A stretch of DNA of 64,000 nt from JAWKOK01 sp963698255 (lineage in GTDB: Bacteria > Chloroflexota > Anaerolineae > Caldilineales > Caldilineaceae). The position numbers were made by a program, and so were the translations under genes. Below the pieces are notes generated by a model. The model ran no database searches. It was not told where the DNA came from and saw only the letters and a program-made list of their open reading frames with translations. Shown one piece after another: positions 39,363-48,600 of the stretch. Positions within the stretch are counted from its first letter, which is position 1. Each line of letters begins with the position of its first letter. Location of the stretch: positions 186,001-250,000 of the forward strand of contig CAVOQD010000011.1 of NCBI GenBank assembly GCA_963698255.1. Direction: 5' to 3'.

Positions 39363-39710
39363 ACTGTTTCCCTCCCGAAGGTTGGTCAATTGACAAGGGT
39401 GTGTTCGAAATCAGTTGAAGCATTCCGGGATTAGGCCAGAACGAATTGGATGGACCGAAATGGCCGTGGCCTAATCCCGGAAGGCTGACTCAACTGTTTT
39501 GAACACCCCCAATTGATAACTGTTTGGCCAGACGAATGCGTCATTCTGGCATTTGGTCTTGACTGTAGCTCTGAACAAGCGCACCTGTCAAGCATGTTTC
39601 GCCGCCCATGGCTACCCTCTTTGGGCGCAACCGTTGACAATCGGCACGCCGCGGGCTACACTCGAATCATCAGAGTACCCATCAGTCGACCCTACGCGGA
39701 ACGGATCTGC
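39363..39710. other. Intergenic region with a long palindrome
   Basis: 39397-39508 is a long inverted repeat. The remaining 200 bases before the repeat-protein gene show no gene and no confident promoter. Confidence 0.55.
39397..39508. repeat. Long inverted repeat of about 40-nt arms
   Basis: The left arm runs from GGGTGTGTTCGAAATCAGTT to CCGGGATTAGGCCA. The right arm runs from TGGCCTAATCCCGG to AACTGTTTTGAACACCC. Pairing is near-perfect over the inner 14 and outer 10 bases. Confidence 0.85.
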
Positions 39711-41657
39711 ATGAAAACCACCCATCTTAATCCCATTCTTCCATCAAGAGCGCGCCGTGCGTGGTTGCCCGCGGTGATAGCAGCCGGGTTGTTGACTTTC
39801 ACTCTCCTCGGCTTCGCCCTCATCGGCTCTGCACAGGCTGAGACAGACGCCAAGTTTTATTCGCTGACCTTGACGTCAAGCCCCGGCGGCGTCGCCACGG
39901 TTTCGCCGGCGGGCGCAACGTTTGCAGCCGGCACACAGGTACTGTTGACCGCCACCGCCGACCCTGGTTGGACCTTCTATCGGTGGCAGGGCACCGTTCC
40001 CCCTGGCGCCGGCCAACAGAATCCTCTGGCCCTGACCATGGACAAGAATCACCAGATCAGCGCCAGTTTCATCCGCAAGACCTACACGCTGGCGACCGCA
40101 GTCAACGGCAACGGAATCGGCGCAGTCTATGTCACGCCCGATCTGCCGGCATACAACCATGGCGATTCGATCAACATCAGGGCCATCGCCGATCCGGCGT
40201 CAAAGTTTGACGGTTGGCATGGTAATCTCAGCGGCAGCAACGCCGATGCAACGTTGATTATCACCAAGAACAGCGCCGTCACAGCCACGTTTTCGCTCCT
40301 GCCGGTTCGTCTGGATCTCTTCAAAGACGGCAGCGGCGATGGCCAGATGTCGGCCGATCCGCCGGGGCCGCTCCATCCGGTCGGCGAGACGATCACGATC
40401 AGCGCCGTGCCCGATGAGTTGTCAGCCTTGGTCGCTTGGAGCGGCGCCATCTCCGGCAATGATCTCACAGAGACATTGGTGATCACCGAACACAGCGTTG
40501 TGACCGCAACCTTTGATCGGATCCGCTTCCTACTGGATGTGAACGCTACGCCCGGCGGCAATGTGACAAGATTGCCGGATCAGCCGAGCTACCCAACTGG
40601 CCAGACCGTCTCCGTCTCGGCCACACCTGATCTGGGATGGAGGTTTGTGGAGTGGCAGGGCGATCTTGCAGGCGAGGCGGCGTCGCTGAGCCTCACCATA
40701 AACACCGACATCAAGTCCACGGCCGTCTTCACCCAGATCATCTACAGTATCAAGACGGCGACCATCGGCATGGGATCGGTCGTGCTGAATCCGAATCGGT
40801 CGGGCTACACCTATGGCGAGCAGGTCACCGTCACGGCTGTGGCCGATCCCGGCTGGCTCTTCAAGCAATGGTATGGTTCGTTCACCGGTGGCCAGGCCAG
40901 CCGAAACCTGGTCATCACCGACAACCAGAATATCACGGCAGAGTTCGTGCGAATTCACACGTTGGATATCGCCCAGATCGGCCAGGGGACGGTGACGATC
41001 TCTCCGCAGAAGCCGTACTACTTCCCGGGGGAGAACGTCACGCTGGAAGCCGCAGCCGATTCCGGCTGGCAGTTCATGGATTGGAGCGGCGATGTGGGCA
41101 GCGCAGATGACCGGATAAGTTTCGTCATCGAAGACGATCTCACCATCACCGCCACGTTCAAACAGTTGTTCCCGCTGACGATCGACATTCAGGGAAACGG
41201 CAGCGTGGACATGCGTCCTTTGGTCGAACCGGCAATCTACATCGACGGCGATACGGTAAAATTGCGTGCTTTCCCCGATCCGGGATGGCGGTTTGCCGGC
41301 TGGCGAGACGATCTGGTTGACGGCAATGCCACTGTCACCGTCGTCATGGAGAAGCCGATGGAGGTGACGGCCCGGTTCGCCCAGAACACCTACGAACTCC
41401 AACTGATTGCCGATGGTCGCGGCGCCGTGACGACCGATCCGCCGGGCCCGTACGTCTACGATGAAGTCGTGGCGTTGATTGCGGTTTCGGCGTGGAATTG
41501 GAAGCTCCTGGGCTGGAGCCGAAGTGTGGAGTATGATCCGGAGCAGATTTTCAGCACCGACACGGTGGCCATCGTCCGCGTGACCGAAGACGCTACCTAC
41601 GTGGCGCACTTTCTCGCCTTACCCTGGACATTGTATCTACCGCAAGTTGTGAAGTGA
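39711..41657 (+). CDS. Secreted protein of eight bacterial repeat domains
   Basis: 648 residues, intact. The signal peptide (WLPAVIAAGLLTFTLLGFAL, then SAQA) is followed by eight repeats of about 75 residues. Each repeat shows the cycle ...GxGxVxxxP...Y..G..V.L.A.ADPGW.F..W.GD..G......L.I..D..I.A.F (for example ATADPGWTFYRWQG and AVADPGWLFKQWYG). These match Listeria/Bacteroides-type and 'bacterial repeat' beta-sandwich modules of surface proteins. No enzyme domain is present, so a structural or adhesive role is likely. The tail is WTLYLPQVVK, like the ends of the other secreted proteins here. ATG 39711. Confidence 0.8.
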   Translation: MKTTHLNPILPSRARRAWLPAVIAAGLLTFTLLGFALIGSAQAETDAKFYSLTLTSSPGGVATVSPAGATFAAGTQVLLTATADPGWTFYRWQGTVPPGAGQQNPLALTMDKNHQISASFIRKTYTLATAVNGNGIGAVYVTPDLPAYNHGDSINIRAIADPASKFDGWHGNLSGSNADATLIITKNSAVTATFSLLPVRLDLFKDGSGDGQMSADPPGPLHPVGETITISAVPDELSALVAWSGAISGNDLTETLVITEHSVVTATFDRIRFLLDVNATPGGNVTRLPDQPSYPTGQTVSVSATPDLGWRFVEWQGDLAGEAASLSLTINTDIKSTAVFTQIIYSIKTATIGMGSVVLNPNRSGYTYGEQVTVTAVADPGWLFKQWYGSFTGGQASRNLVITDNQNITAEFVRIHTLDIAQIGQGTVTISPQKPYYFPGENVTLEAAADSGWQFMDWSGDVGSADDRISFVIEDDLTITATFKQLFPLTIDIQGNGSVDMRPLVEPAIYIDGDTVKLRAFPDPGWRFAGWRDDLVDGNATVTVVMEKPMEVTARFAQNTYELQLIADGRGAVTTDPPGPYVYDEVVALIAVSAWNWKLLGWSRSVEYDPEQIFSTDTVAIVRVTEDATYVAHFLALPWTLYLPQVVK

Positions 41658-41686
41658 GTCCCAAAAAGAAATCTTAGGAGCAAGCA

Positions 41687-42781
41687 ATGAACGCAGAAAA
41701 TCTCATGTACGTCGGCGCCTACACGCGCAGCGAACCCCATGTCCATGGCGCGGCCAAGGGCATCTACACCTACCAGATCGACGGAGAGACGGGCGGCCTC
41801 TCCTATGTCGAGACCACGCCCGGCCTGGAAAACCCGACCTTTCTCACAGTCGACTCGTCGGAACGCCGTCTCTATTCCGTCAGCGAGGTAGGCGAATATC
41901 AAGGTCAACCGGGCGGTTCCGTGGCGGCATACGCCATCGACGACGACGGCTCGTTGACGTTGCTCAACCAGCAGCCGAGCCACGGCGTTGCGCCCTGTTA
42001 CGTCAGCGTTGACGTGGACAGACGTTTCGTGCTGTTGACCAACTACGGCTCCGGCGTGATCTCCATGTTCCCGCTGTCTGAAGACGGCAGCCTGGAGCCG
42101 GCAAGTTGCGTCATTCAACTCGAAGGCTCCGGCGTCAACCCAAAGCGTCAGGAGGGGCCCCACGCCCATTCGATCACCATTGCACCTGACGGGCGTTTTG
42201 CGGTCGCAGCCGATCTGGGCACGGACAGAGTGATGATCTACGCCATCGACACCGACACCATGCAGCTAGAGCCGGCAGTCCAGCCCTGGGTCGATGTCGA
42301 ACCCGGTTCCGGGCCGCGCCATTTTGCCTTCCACCCAGATCGGCGCCATGCCTACCTGATTCAAGAGATGGGTTCCCTGATCACGGTACTCGACTATGAC
42401 GAAGCGACCGGCGGCCTGTCCATCGTTCAGACGATCTCCACGCTGCCCGACGACTTCGAGGGTGAGAGCACCTGCGCCGACATCCATATCCACCCGTCAG
42501 GTCGCTATCTGTACGGATCAAATCGTGGCCACGATAGCATCGCCATCTTCGAGATCGATGCCGAGACCGGTTTGCTCACAGCCCTGGGCCATGAGTCCAC
42601 ACGCGGGAAAACGCCGCGCAATTTTGTTCTCGATGCTGCGGGTCGCTATCTCTATGCCGCCAATCAGGACACCCACACCATCGAGACCTTTGCCGTCGAT
42701 CCGGCAACCGGATTGCTCAGCCATTGTCAGAGCGCTGAAGCGCCTTCACCGGTCTGTCTTCACATCATTGCCCAGGGCTGA
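41687..42781 (+). CDS. Lactonase family protein (YbhE/6-phosphogluconolactonase-like propeller)
   Basis: 364 residues, intact, a seven-bladed beta-propeller of the PF10282 type. MYVGAYTRSEP opens blade 1, with GIYTYQIDGETGGLSYVE. The HxHS ligand region is GPHAHSITIAPDGRFAVAADLG, followed by GSGPRHFAFHPDRRHAYLI, ADIHIHPSGRYLYGSNRGHDSIAIF and TPRNFVLDAAGRYLYAAN. In E. coli the relative hydrolyses 6-phosphogluconolactone; other members act on other lactones. Together with the SMP-30 protein it suggests lactone or sugar-acid metabolism. AGGAGCAAGCA precedes ATG 41687. Confidence 0.88.
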   Translation: MNAENLMYVGAYTRSEPHVHGAAKGIYTYQIDGETGGLSYVETTPGLENPTFLTVDSSERRLYSVSEVGEYQGQPGGSVAAYAIDDDGSLTLLNQQPSHGVAPCYVSVDVDRRFVLLTNYGSGVISMFPLSEDGSLEPASCVIQLEGSGVNPKRQEGPHAHSITIAPDGRFAVAADLGTDRVMIYAIDTDTMQLEPAVQPWVDVEPGSGPRHFAFHPDRRHAYLIQEMGSLITVLDYDEATGGLSIVQTISTLPDDFEGESTCADIHIHPSGRYLYGSNRGHDSIAIFEIDAETGLLTALGHESTRGKTPRNFVLDAAGRYLYAANQDTHTIETFAVDPATGLLSHCQSAEAPSPVCLHIIAQG

Positions 42782-43348
42782 GTGCAGCGCACGGCGTTGC
42801 CAACCATTGAGAAACAGTCAGGGCCGTCGGATGACATCCGACGGCCCTGACATTTGTGCGGCTTCTTGAGATGCCAATGTGGGATGACTGCACGGGTCGC
42901 CAACGGCGAGCGAATGCAAGGCCAAGCCCCTGCACGTCGACACCGCCGATTGAAATCGGCGTCTGTCATAGGAAACCCGCTGAAGCGGGTTGAATCACAA
43001 CAACCAGCGGCAGCTTCGGCCGCTGCTGCCGAACGTGTCAATCGCCTGATATCCCAATGAGCCGGAAAGATCCGGCGCAGAAGAAACGTTTTTGAAACGA
43101 TTGGCGTGCGATAATGAAATCGTAAGGGTTTGTTCAGGCTCTGTCCAAATCGACCGAGCGCATGCTTAGCGTTGATCGATCGAAGAATAATTGACTGGAT
43201 TGATGCAGGGCAATTCTCCAAGGCTCGACGTTATACTGTTCAGACAAACAACCTTCAGGTTCGCAGCATCACATCGATCGTAGTTGGCGGGATCTCTGTT
43301 CCAACAGGATGAGACAGGCCATATTTCCAATAGGCTCAGATATTCACG
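42782..43348. other. Intergenic region with palindromes
   Basis: It holds the perfect hairpin 42817-42851 and small dispersed palindromes CCGATTGAAATCGG (about 42947) and AACCCGCTGAAGCGGGTT (about 42974). No gene is supported. Confidence 0.6.
42817..42851. repeat. Perfect 17-bp inverted repeat, terminator-like without T-run
   Basis: GTCAGGGCCGTCGGATG, A, CATCCGACGGCCCTGAC, 36 nt after the lactonase stop. Confidence 0.9.
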
Positions 43349-43894
43349 ATGTTTACACAGCAACCCGGACGCTCAAATCGTCCAATGGCGATCACAATTC
43401 GGACTTCGGATCGAAATAGTTTTCGACTGATCGGCTCACTCGCCCTAGCGATTCTTGCCTTACTGCTGATGTCAAGCTGTTCAGGAAAGACCTATGAGGT
43501 CGTGGGAGAGGAGATGGCGCCCACATTTGTGGAGGGTCAGACAATCATCGCCGTGTCCGTGTCGCCGGATCAGATCCAACGTGGAGACCCGGTTGTCTAT
43601 CGTCAGTCCAACGGCGGTCTCTATTTCAAGCGCGTGGTCGGACTGCCCGGCGAAACAGTCCGCATCGACCACGGGCTTGTGATCGTCAATGGAATTCCCC
43701 TGGATGAAGGTTACAAGGTCCAACCGGATACCAACGATCAGACGGAGGCCGAACATCTCGATGACGATCAGTTCTTCATTCTGGGGGATAACCGGACCGA
43801 TAGCTACGATTCACGTCACCACGGTCCGGTTCCTGCCGATCTCATCGTCGGCCGTGTGAAGGTCACCTGGCTCAATCGTTTGGACCGGAAGTGA
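43349..43894 (+). CDS. Signal peptidase I-like lipoprotein lacking the catalytic serine
   Basis: About 181 residues with the S26A signal-peptidase fold. VVGEEMAPTFVEGQTIIA is box B, GLYFKRVVGLPGETVRI box D with the lysine, and ILGDNRTDSYDSRHHGPVP box E. The serine expected before Met-x-Pro-Thr is Glu (GAG codon), so normal Ser-Lys catalysis is not possible. The N-terminus is a lipoprotein signal (LALAILALLLMSSC) instead of the usual transmembrane anchor. It may be an inactive homologue or have a non-proteolytic role. The start may instead be ATG 43385. The 3' end overlaps the convergent gene by 23 nt. Confidence 0.78.
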   Translation: MFTQQPGRSNRPMAITIRTSDRNSFRLIGSLALAILALLLMSSCSGKTYEVVGEEMAPTFVEGQTIIAVSVSPDQIQRGDPVVYRQSNGGLYFKRVVGLPGETVRIDHGLVIVNGIPLDEGYKVQPDTNDQTEAEHLDDDQFFILGDNRTDSYDSRHHGPVPADLIVGRVKVTWLNRLDRK

Positions 43895-44585
43895 TCGAAT
43901 CGGCTGCACTGCTGATGGCGTCTGTTACGCCGCCGGCCAAATTCGGGCGTTTTCCGGTCGCCGCGGCGTGTCGATTGACCAGGTCATTGAGTTGGCGAAT
44001 GGCATCCTCCGTCGCTTCGTCCAACACAGTCTGGGCGGACGCCGCATCGAATGACCAGGCCAGACGCGTCCAGTAGCTGTTGTAGATGATGCCCAACCAG
44101 GTCACATACTGGAGATTCTCCTCCACGGCCTGCGTGGGTCGCGTCAGAAAGTAGGTCAGGAAGGCGCCGATACTCAGGCCGCCAAAGAACACAGCCGGGC
44201 CGGGTGAGCCTTGAAACAGGGCCAAAACCACGGAGGTGACAAAAAATCCGATCCCAACGGCGAAGAGGATCCAGTTCATGATCACCGTAGAATTGTGAGA
44301 GCGCATGAAGGCGTCCAGAATTCGTTGGAAGACCTGATCATTGCTCTCATAGCCCGTTTTGATATGCTCGACCCAGGCAGCGTACAATTCCGGATGCTCG
44401 TTCTCGTAGTTTTCAGGCACCGACGGTAGCGGCGTCTGGACCGGCAAGGGCGGTTCTGCGCCCGCAACGGGCGCGGCGGCATCTGGTCGATGGTTTGCGG
44501 TTGAAGTCGTCAAGACCGTTGCGGCCGGGACAACGTTGTTCTGTTCACCACTTGCTGTTCTGCTGTCCATCGATGTGATCTCCAT
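43872..44585 (-). CDS. Conserved membrane protein of unknown function
   Basis: 237 residues. A Pro/Ala-rich cytoplasmic leader (residues 1-55) is followed by an acidic segment (PENYENEHPELYAAWVEH), two membrane spans (VIMNWILFAVGIGFFVTSVV and VFFGGLSIGAFLTYFL), and a cytoplasmic helical tail of about 85 residues with LQYVTWLGIIYNSYWTRLAW. The two-helix hairpin followed by a short helical domain recalls membrane modules that accompany effector domains in bacterial signalling proteins, but I cannot assign a family. Convergent with the signal-peptidase-like gene. A possible -10 (TATAAT) lies on this strand at 44634-44639. Confidence 0.6.
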   Translation of the reverse strand: MEITSMDSRTASGEQNNVVPAATVLTTSTANHRPDAAAPVAGAEPPLPVQTPLPSVPENYENEHPELYAAWVEHIKTGYESNDQVFQRILDAFMRSHNSTVIMNWILFAVGIGFFVTSVVLALFQGSPGPAVFFGGLSIGAFLTYFLTRPTQAVEENLQYVTWLGIIYNSYWTRLAWSFDAASAQTVLDEATEDAIRQLNDLVNRHAAATGKRPNLAGGVTDAISSAADSITSGPND

Positions 44586-44798
44586 TCTGCAGAATGTTCA
44601 CCTCTGCTTGCTATCATTCATCATCAACACGAAATTATATTAACATAAAAACTCAATCGTTGCGACCCCCAGTTTGACCATCGTGGCTGCGGCGTGGCGA
44701 TATCGTTGCAATGGCAAATATTGCTATGCGAAAATCGACTCGATTATCGATCTATTTGGGCAACGTTGTTCTGTTGCACTATACTCAACTCGACAGTT

Positions 44799-45056
44799 AG
44801 CAGTCTGTCAGAGTGACAGAAAACAAGACGCGGATAACGCGGATTTTGACGGAGTACGGCCGATCCTAGATTTTACGTCCCCGGCACAGGCCACATAAAT
44901 CTGCGCTGAGCCAGAGTAGACCTGGCCTGTGCCGGGGACGTTTGAGGGATTCAATTTCTTGGAACGGCCTAAGGCGGGTTTCTCCCGATTTATCAGCGGA
45001 AATCAGTTAGATCAGCGTCATCCGCGTCCTATCGACTTTCTCTCCGACAGCCTGCT
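44799..45056. repeat. Inverted repeat, family B, carrying a nested palindrome
   Basis: Ends AGCAGTCTGTCAGAGTGACA (44799-44818) and TTTCTCTCCGACAGCCTGCT (45037-45056) pair imperfectly. Inner words GACGCGGATAACGCGGA and TCATCCGCGTC pair. Compare 22343-22487. Confidence 0.75.
44875..44941. repeat. Perfect 19-bp inverted repeat nested inside a family B element
   Basis: Arms 44875-44893 and 44923-44941 (ACGTCCCCGGCACAGGCCA and complement) are exact. It lies off-centre inside the larger repeat and has an unrelated sequence. The inner stem at 13123-13188 also carries GTCCCCGGC. Confidence 0.88.
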
Positions 45057-45109
45057 GAAGATACTCAGATCGAAATATTCAGAAGAAAAGTGGTAAGGGG
45101 TAACTTCGA

Positions 45110-46067
45110 TTGCGCGTTCTGGTCACAGGAATTGCTGGTTTTGCCGGAAGCTTTTTGGCCGAATACTCTGCTCCGCCAACAAGACGTTGAGGTGCACGGC
45201 GTCATCCACCGCCATGATCATCGCATTCAACACCTGTGCGATCAGATCCGGCTTCACCGCGGCGATCTGCGCAATGCACTCTGGGTGAGTGAGTTGGTCG
45301 ACAGCGTCCAGCCGGACTATACCTTCCATCTGGCCGCCTGGAGCGATGTGGGCGGAAGCTGGCAGCAGCCGTGGACAACCTACGAGTTGAACATTCACTG
45401 TCAGCTCAACCTGCTGGAGGCGCTGGTACACCGGGCGCCCCGCAGCCGCGTCCTCGTCGTTACCTCCAACGAGGTCTATGGACTGCTCGATCCCGGCGAT
45501 ATCCCGGTCAATGAGCAAGCGCCCTTCCGGCCCAACAGCCCGTACGGCGTGAGCAAGATCGCACAGGACATGATGGCACTTCAATACTGGCACAGCCATG
45601 ATCTGGAGACCCTGCGTATGCGCAGCTTCAATCACATTGGGCCGGGTCAATCCGACGATTTTGTGGCCAGCGCCTTCGCCCGCCAGATCGCCCAGATCGA
45701 GGCCGGCCAGCGTGAACCGGTGGTGCGCGTTGGCAATCTCGAGGCGGTACGCGACTTCACGGATGTGCGCGATGTTGTGCGCGCCTACTGGCTGGCGATG
45801 AAGCACGGACGCGGGGGCGACGTCTACAATGTGGGCAGCGGCCAGGGCTATTCGGTCCAATGGGTGCTCGACACCCTGCTCTCATTGACAACCGCAGACG
45901 TGAACGTCGAACTCGACAACGACCGCCTGCGCCCCAGCGACGTCCCAATCAGCGTGTGCGACCGCAGCAAACTCACGCAGACAACGCAGTGGCAGCCGCA
46001 GATCGATCTGCGACAGTCGCTCAGCGACCTACTTGACGGCTGGCGACACCGCATCGCCCAGCAATAG
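45110..46067 (+). CDS. NAD-dependent epimerase/dehydratase (GDP-6-deoxy-4-keto-mannose reductase-like), frameshifted
   Basis: About 319 residues, extended SDR. The corrected start reads LRVLVTGIAGFAGSFLAEY then LLRQQDVEVHGV, a Rossmann TGxxGFxG motif. The active-site features are VVTSNEVYG (Ser/Thr) and SPYGVSKIAQDM (YxxxK). RMRSFNHIGPGQS is typical of GDP-4-keto-6-deoxy-D-mannose reductases. Start TTG 45110 follows AAGGGG; one extra base near 45166 breaks the frame. It overlaps in function with the adjacent gmd: Gmd makes GDP-4-keto-6-deoxymannose, and this enzyme would reduce it to GDP-rhamnose. Confidence 0.82.
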
Positions 46068-46089
46068 ACTTGATCGAAAGGAAAGAACC

Positions 46090-47100
46090 ATGCCAACAGC
46101 ATTGATTACAGGTGTGACCGGCCAGGACGGCAGCTATCTGGCCGATCTTTTGCTCGAACAAGGGTACACAGTGGTCGGCATGGTGCGACGCACCAGCACA
46201 CTCAACTTCGACCGCATCAGCCATATCCAGGACCAGATCGAGATTGTGCAGGGCGATCTGCTCGATCAGATGAGCTTGATCGGCATCCTGCAGGAGCACA
46301 AGCCGGACGAGGTCTACAACCTGGCCGCCCAGAGCTTCGTGCCCACCAGTTTCACCCAGCCCGTGCTGACCGGCGAGTTCACGGCGCTGGGCGTCACGCG
46401 CATCCTCGACGCCATCCGCTTCGTCGATCCGACGATCCGCTTCTATCAGGCCAGCAGCAGCGAGATGTTCGGCAAAGTCCAGGAAGTCCCCCAGCGTGAG
46501 TCCACGCCGCTCTATCCGCGCAGTCCCTACGGCGTCGCCAAGGTCTACGGCCATTGGATCACCATCAACTATCGCGAGAGCTACAACATGTTCGCCTGCT
46601 CGGGCATTCTCTTCAACCACGAAAGCCCGCGTCGCGGCCTGGAGTTCGTCACCCACAAGATCACCCATGCCGCGGCCAAGATCAAACTGGAACTGGCCGA
46701 CGAACTGCGCCTGGGCAATCTGGAAGCCCGCCGCGATTGGGGCTACGCAGCAGACTATGTGCGCGCCATGTGGCTCATGCTCCAGCAGGACGAGCCGGAC
46801 GACTACGTGGTGGCATCCGGCGAAACCCACAGCGTCAAGGAATTTGTCGAAGAGACGTTCAGCTATCTCGACCTGGACTGGAAAAAGTACGTGATCCAGG
46901 ATCCACGCTTCTACCGGCCGGCCGAGGTCGATCTGCTGGTCGGCGATCCCAGCAAGGCGGGGGCCAAGTTGGGCTGGGAACCGACCGTGGACCTGCGTCA
47001 GTTGGTGCGTCTGATGGTCGATGCTGACATGGCTGCGCTCAAGCTCGCCATCGAAAATTCCGAAAAGTCGCTCGGCTCCTCGAAGGCGCTCCTGCGTTAG
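46090..47100 (+). CDS. gmd: GDP-mannose 4,6-dehydratase
   Basis: 336 residues, intact. It converts GDP-mannose to GDP-4-keto-6-deoxymannose. NADP-binding TGVTGQDGSYLADLLLEQGY and VRRTSTLNFDRI are typical of Gmd, as are EVYNLAAQSFVPTSF, YQASSSEMFGKVQE (catalytic Ser/Glu), SPYGVAKVYGHWI (YxxxK), FNHESPRRGLEFVTHKI and RDWGYAADYVRAMW. Only 22 nt separate it from the upstream reductase-like gene, which suggests an operon. Its product could feed both that enzyme and the perosamine-synthase-like aminotransferase at 29130. Confidence 0.93.
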   Translation: MPTALITGVTGQDGSYLADLLLEQGYTVVGMVRRTSTLNFDRISHIQDQIEIVQGDLLDQMSLIGILQEHKPDEVYNLAAQSFVPTSFTQPVLTGEFTALGVTRILDAIRFVDPTIRFYQASSSEMFGKVQEVPQRESTPLYPRSPYGVAKVYGHWITINYRESYNMFACSGILFNHESPRRGLEFVTHKITHAAAKIKLELADELRLGNLEARRDWGYAADYVRAMWLMLQQDEPDDYVVASGETHSVKEFVEETFSYLDLDWKKYVIQDPRFYRPAEVDLLVGDPSKAGAKLGWEPTVDLRQLVRLMVDADMAALKLAIENSEKSLGSSKALLR

Positions 47101-47130
47101 CGCTTCTGAGGAAAATCCGGAGGCCCAGTC

Positions 47131-47901
47131 GTGCCGGAGATAAGCACAGATCGACATCAAATATTCTATCGGAGCCATGGCGCCAACGCATCTGCCGGCG
47201 ACAGCGTCCCGCTGATTCTGGTTCATGGGGCGGGCGGCACGCTTATGAACTGGCCGTCGACTCTGCGACGTCTGCCGGAGCGACCGGTCTATGCGCTTGA
47301 CCTGCCGGGCCACGGCAAGTCGCCGGGGCCGGGCCTGACGTCCATCAGCGCCTACCGGGACGCGCTGCTCGACTTTGTCGATGCGCTTGAACTGTCCCGC
47401 TTTGTGCTCGCCGGCCATTCGATGGGCGCGGCCATTGCCATTGAAACGGCCCTGTGTCACCCGGATCGGATGGCAGGGCTGGCGCTGTTGGGCGCCAACG
47501 CCCGGCTCAAGGTGGAGCCGTCGATTCTGACCGGGCTGCGGGATGCGTACGACGAGACGTGCGCCTGGCTGGTGAAGCTGCTCTTTGGACCCGAAGCGGA
47601 TCGGCGTTTGCGTATCGGCTATCTCAGATACCTCTCCCTGCTCGACAGAGATCTGCTGCGCGGAGACTTTATCGCCTGCGACGCATTCGACCGAACCGAT
47701 CAGGTTCATTCGATCCGGACGCCGACGATGATCATCTGCGGCACCGACGACAAAATGACGCCGCCCGCAGCGAGCCGCTTTTTGCACGACCAGGTCGCAG
47801 ATAGCCGCCTGGAATTGATAGAGAATGCCGGCCATATGGTCATGCTCGAACAGCCGGATCGGGTTGCATCAAAATTCACCGACTTCCTCACCAGTTTGTA
47901 G
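47131..47901 (+). CDS. Alpha/beta hydrolase
   Basis: 256 residues, intact. LILVHGAGGTLMNW carries the oxyanion loop. LDLPGHGKSPGPG follows strand 4. The nucleophile elbow is AGHSMGAAIAIE, the acid is in IICGTDDKMTPP, and the catalytic His is in ENAGHMVMLEQPD. It could be an esterase or a C-C hydrolase; the substrate is unknown. GTG 47131 is chosen from GGAGG about 6 nt upstream. It follows gmd by 30 nt and is followed by a DUF4062-like gene 12 nt on, so the three may be co-transcribed. Confidence 0.85.
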   Translation: MPEISTDRHQIFYRSHGANASAGDSVPLILVHGAGGTLMNWPSTLRRLPERPVYALDLPGHGKSPGPGLTSISAYRDALLDFVDALELSRFVLAGHSMGAAIAIETALCHPDRMAGLALLGANARLKVEPSILTGLRDAYDETCAWLVKLLFGPEADRRLRIGYLRYLSLLDRDLLRGDFIACDAFDRTDQVHSIRTPTMIICGTDDKMTPPAASRFLHDQVADSRLELIENAGHMVMLEQPDRVASKFTDFLTSL

Positions 47902-47913
47902 AAAGTACTTCCC

Positions 47914-48519
47914 ATGCCTGAACGACTACGGATCTTCGTCAGTGCGACCAACGACCTGGACGCGGAGCGGGCCATCATCGGTCGCGTTATGGCCGGCCTG
48001 CCGGTCCAGATCGGCGCCGAAATCCGGCGTACGCCGGCCGCCGGCGCCAAGTACGACGACATCTACGAGTTGATCTCGATCGTCGATCGTTTCTACTTTC
48101 TCATGGGTCAGGACATCACCGCGCCGGCCGGCGCGGAGTGGCACCTGGCCTGGCAGTTGGAACGCTCGATCCTGCCCCTGCGCCACGGAGATCGATTGAC
48201 GCCGGCCGCGCAGGCCTTCATCGCGGCGACCAGACCGCTCACTTGGCAGACGTTTCGCAGCGCCAATCAACTGGCGCGTATTATCACCTTGGACATGGTG
48301 CGCATCCTCAACCATCCAACCAATCGCTACGGACTTTCGGTTTCCGAGCTGGAACTGCTCAACCTGCATGGCCAGCGCGTCAAAAATGCGTCGGTTGCAG
48401 CCGATGAGGGGCCGGAGAAACGTGATCCCGGCGGCGCAGAAGGCGGCGGCGTGCTGCTGGACATCGGCCACCAGGAGCCGGTCGACGGCGTGGCGCTGGA
48501 TGAAGAGGACTGGGATTGA
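47914..48519 (+). CDS. DUF4062-like protein
   Basis: 201 residues. The start RLRIFVSATNDLDAERAIIG, followed by ELISIVDRFYFLMGQDITAPAG and EWHLAWQLERSILPL, resembles the DUF4062/TIR-like effector-associated fold (FVSST.DL..ER start). The C-terminal 60 residues are acidic and low-complexity, ending DEEDWD. No catalytic Glu or other residue can be assigned. Such domains often sit at the N-terminus of STAND proteins, but here it stands alone after a hydrolase gene. ATG 47914. Confidence 0.55.
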   Translation: MPERLRIFVSATNDLDAERAIIGRVMAGLPVQIGAEIRRTPAAGAKYDDIYELISIVDRFYFLMGQDITAPAGAEWHLAWQLERSILPLRHGDRLTPAAQAFIAATRPLTWQTFRSANQLARIITLDMVRILNHPTNRYGLSVSELELLNLHGQRVKNASVAADEGPEKRDPGGAEGGGVLLDIGHQEPVDGVALDEEDWD

Positions 48520-48587
48520 CGCCGTCTCCGCAACCCCAAAGCACCTATCGGAGCCCCTCACTTTTCTCATGCAAACGACCGACATGC

Positions 48588-48593
48588 TATAAT
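48588..48593 (+). promoter_or_regulatory. -10 element TATAAT directly before ATG (leaderless transcript)
   Basis: TATAAT ends 7 nt before ATG 48601, exactly as at 24773-24778/24786. No good -35 is seen (TTCTCA, 18 nt upstream, is weak), and there is no ribosome-binding site. Confidence 0.55.
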
Positions 48594-48600
48594 TTCGGCC

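Larger units (their letters stand above)
44586..45109. other. Intergenic region with a nested palindromic element
   Basis: An AT-rich stretch (44586-44800) is followed by the family B element 44799-45056, which contains another palindrome. A 74-codon open frame at 44674-44898 has no recognisable features and runs into the repeat; it is not called. Confidence 0.6.

Noticed and set aside
44674..44898. 74-codon open frame between the membrane protein and the epimerase genes
   Set aside because: No ribosome-binding site, no recognisable motif, and its 3' half lies in the family B repeat.
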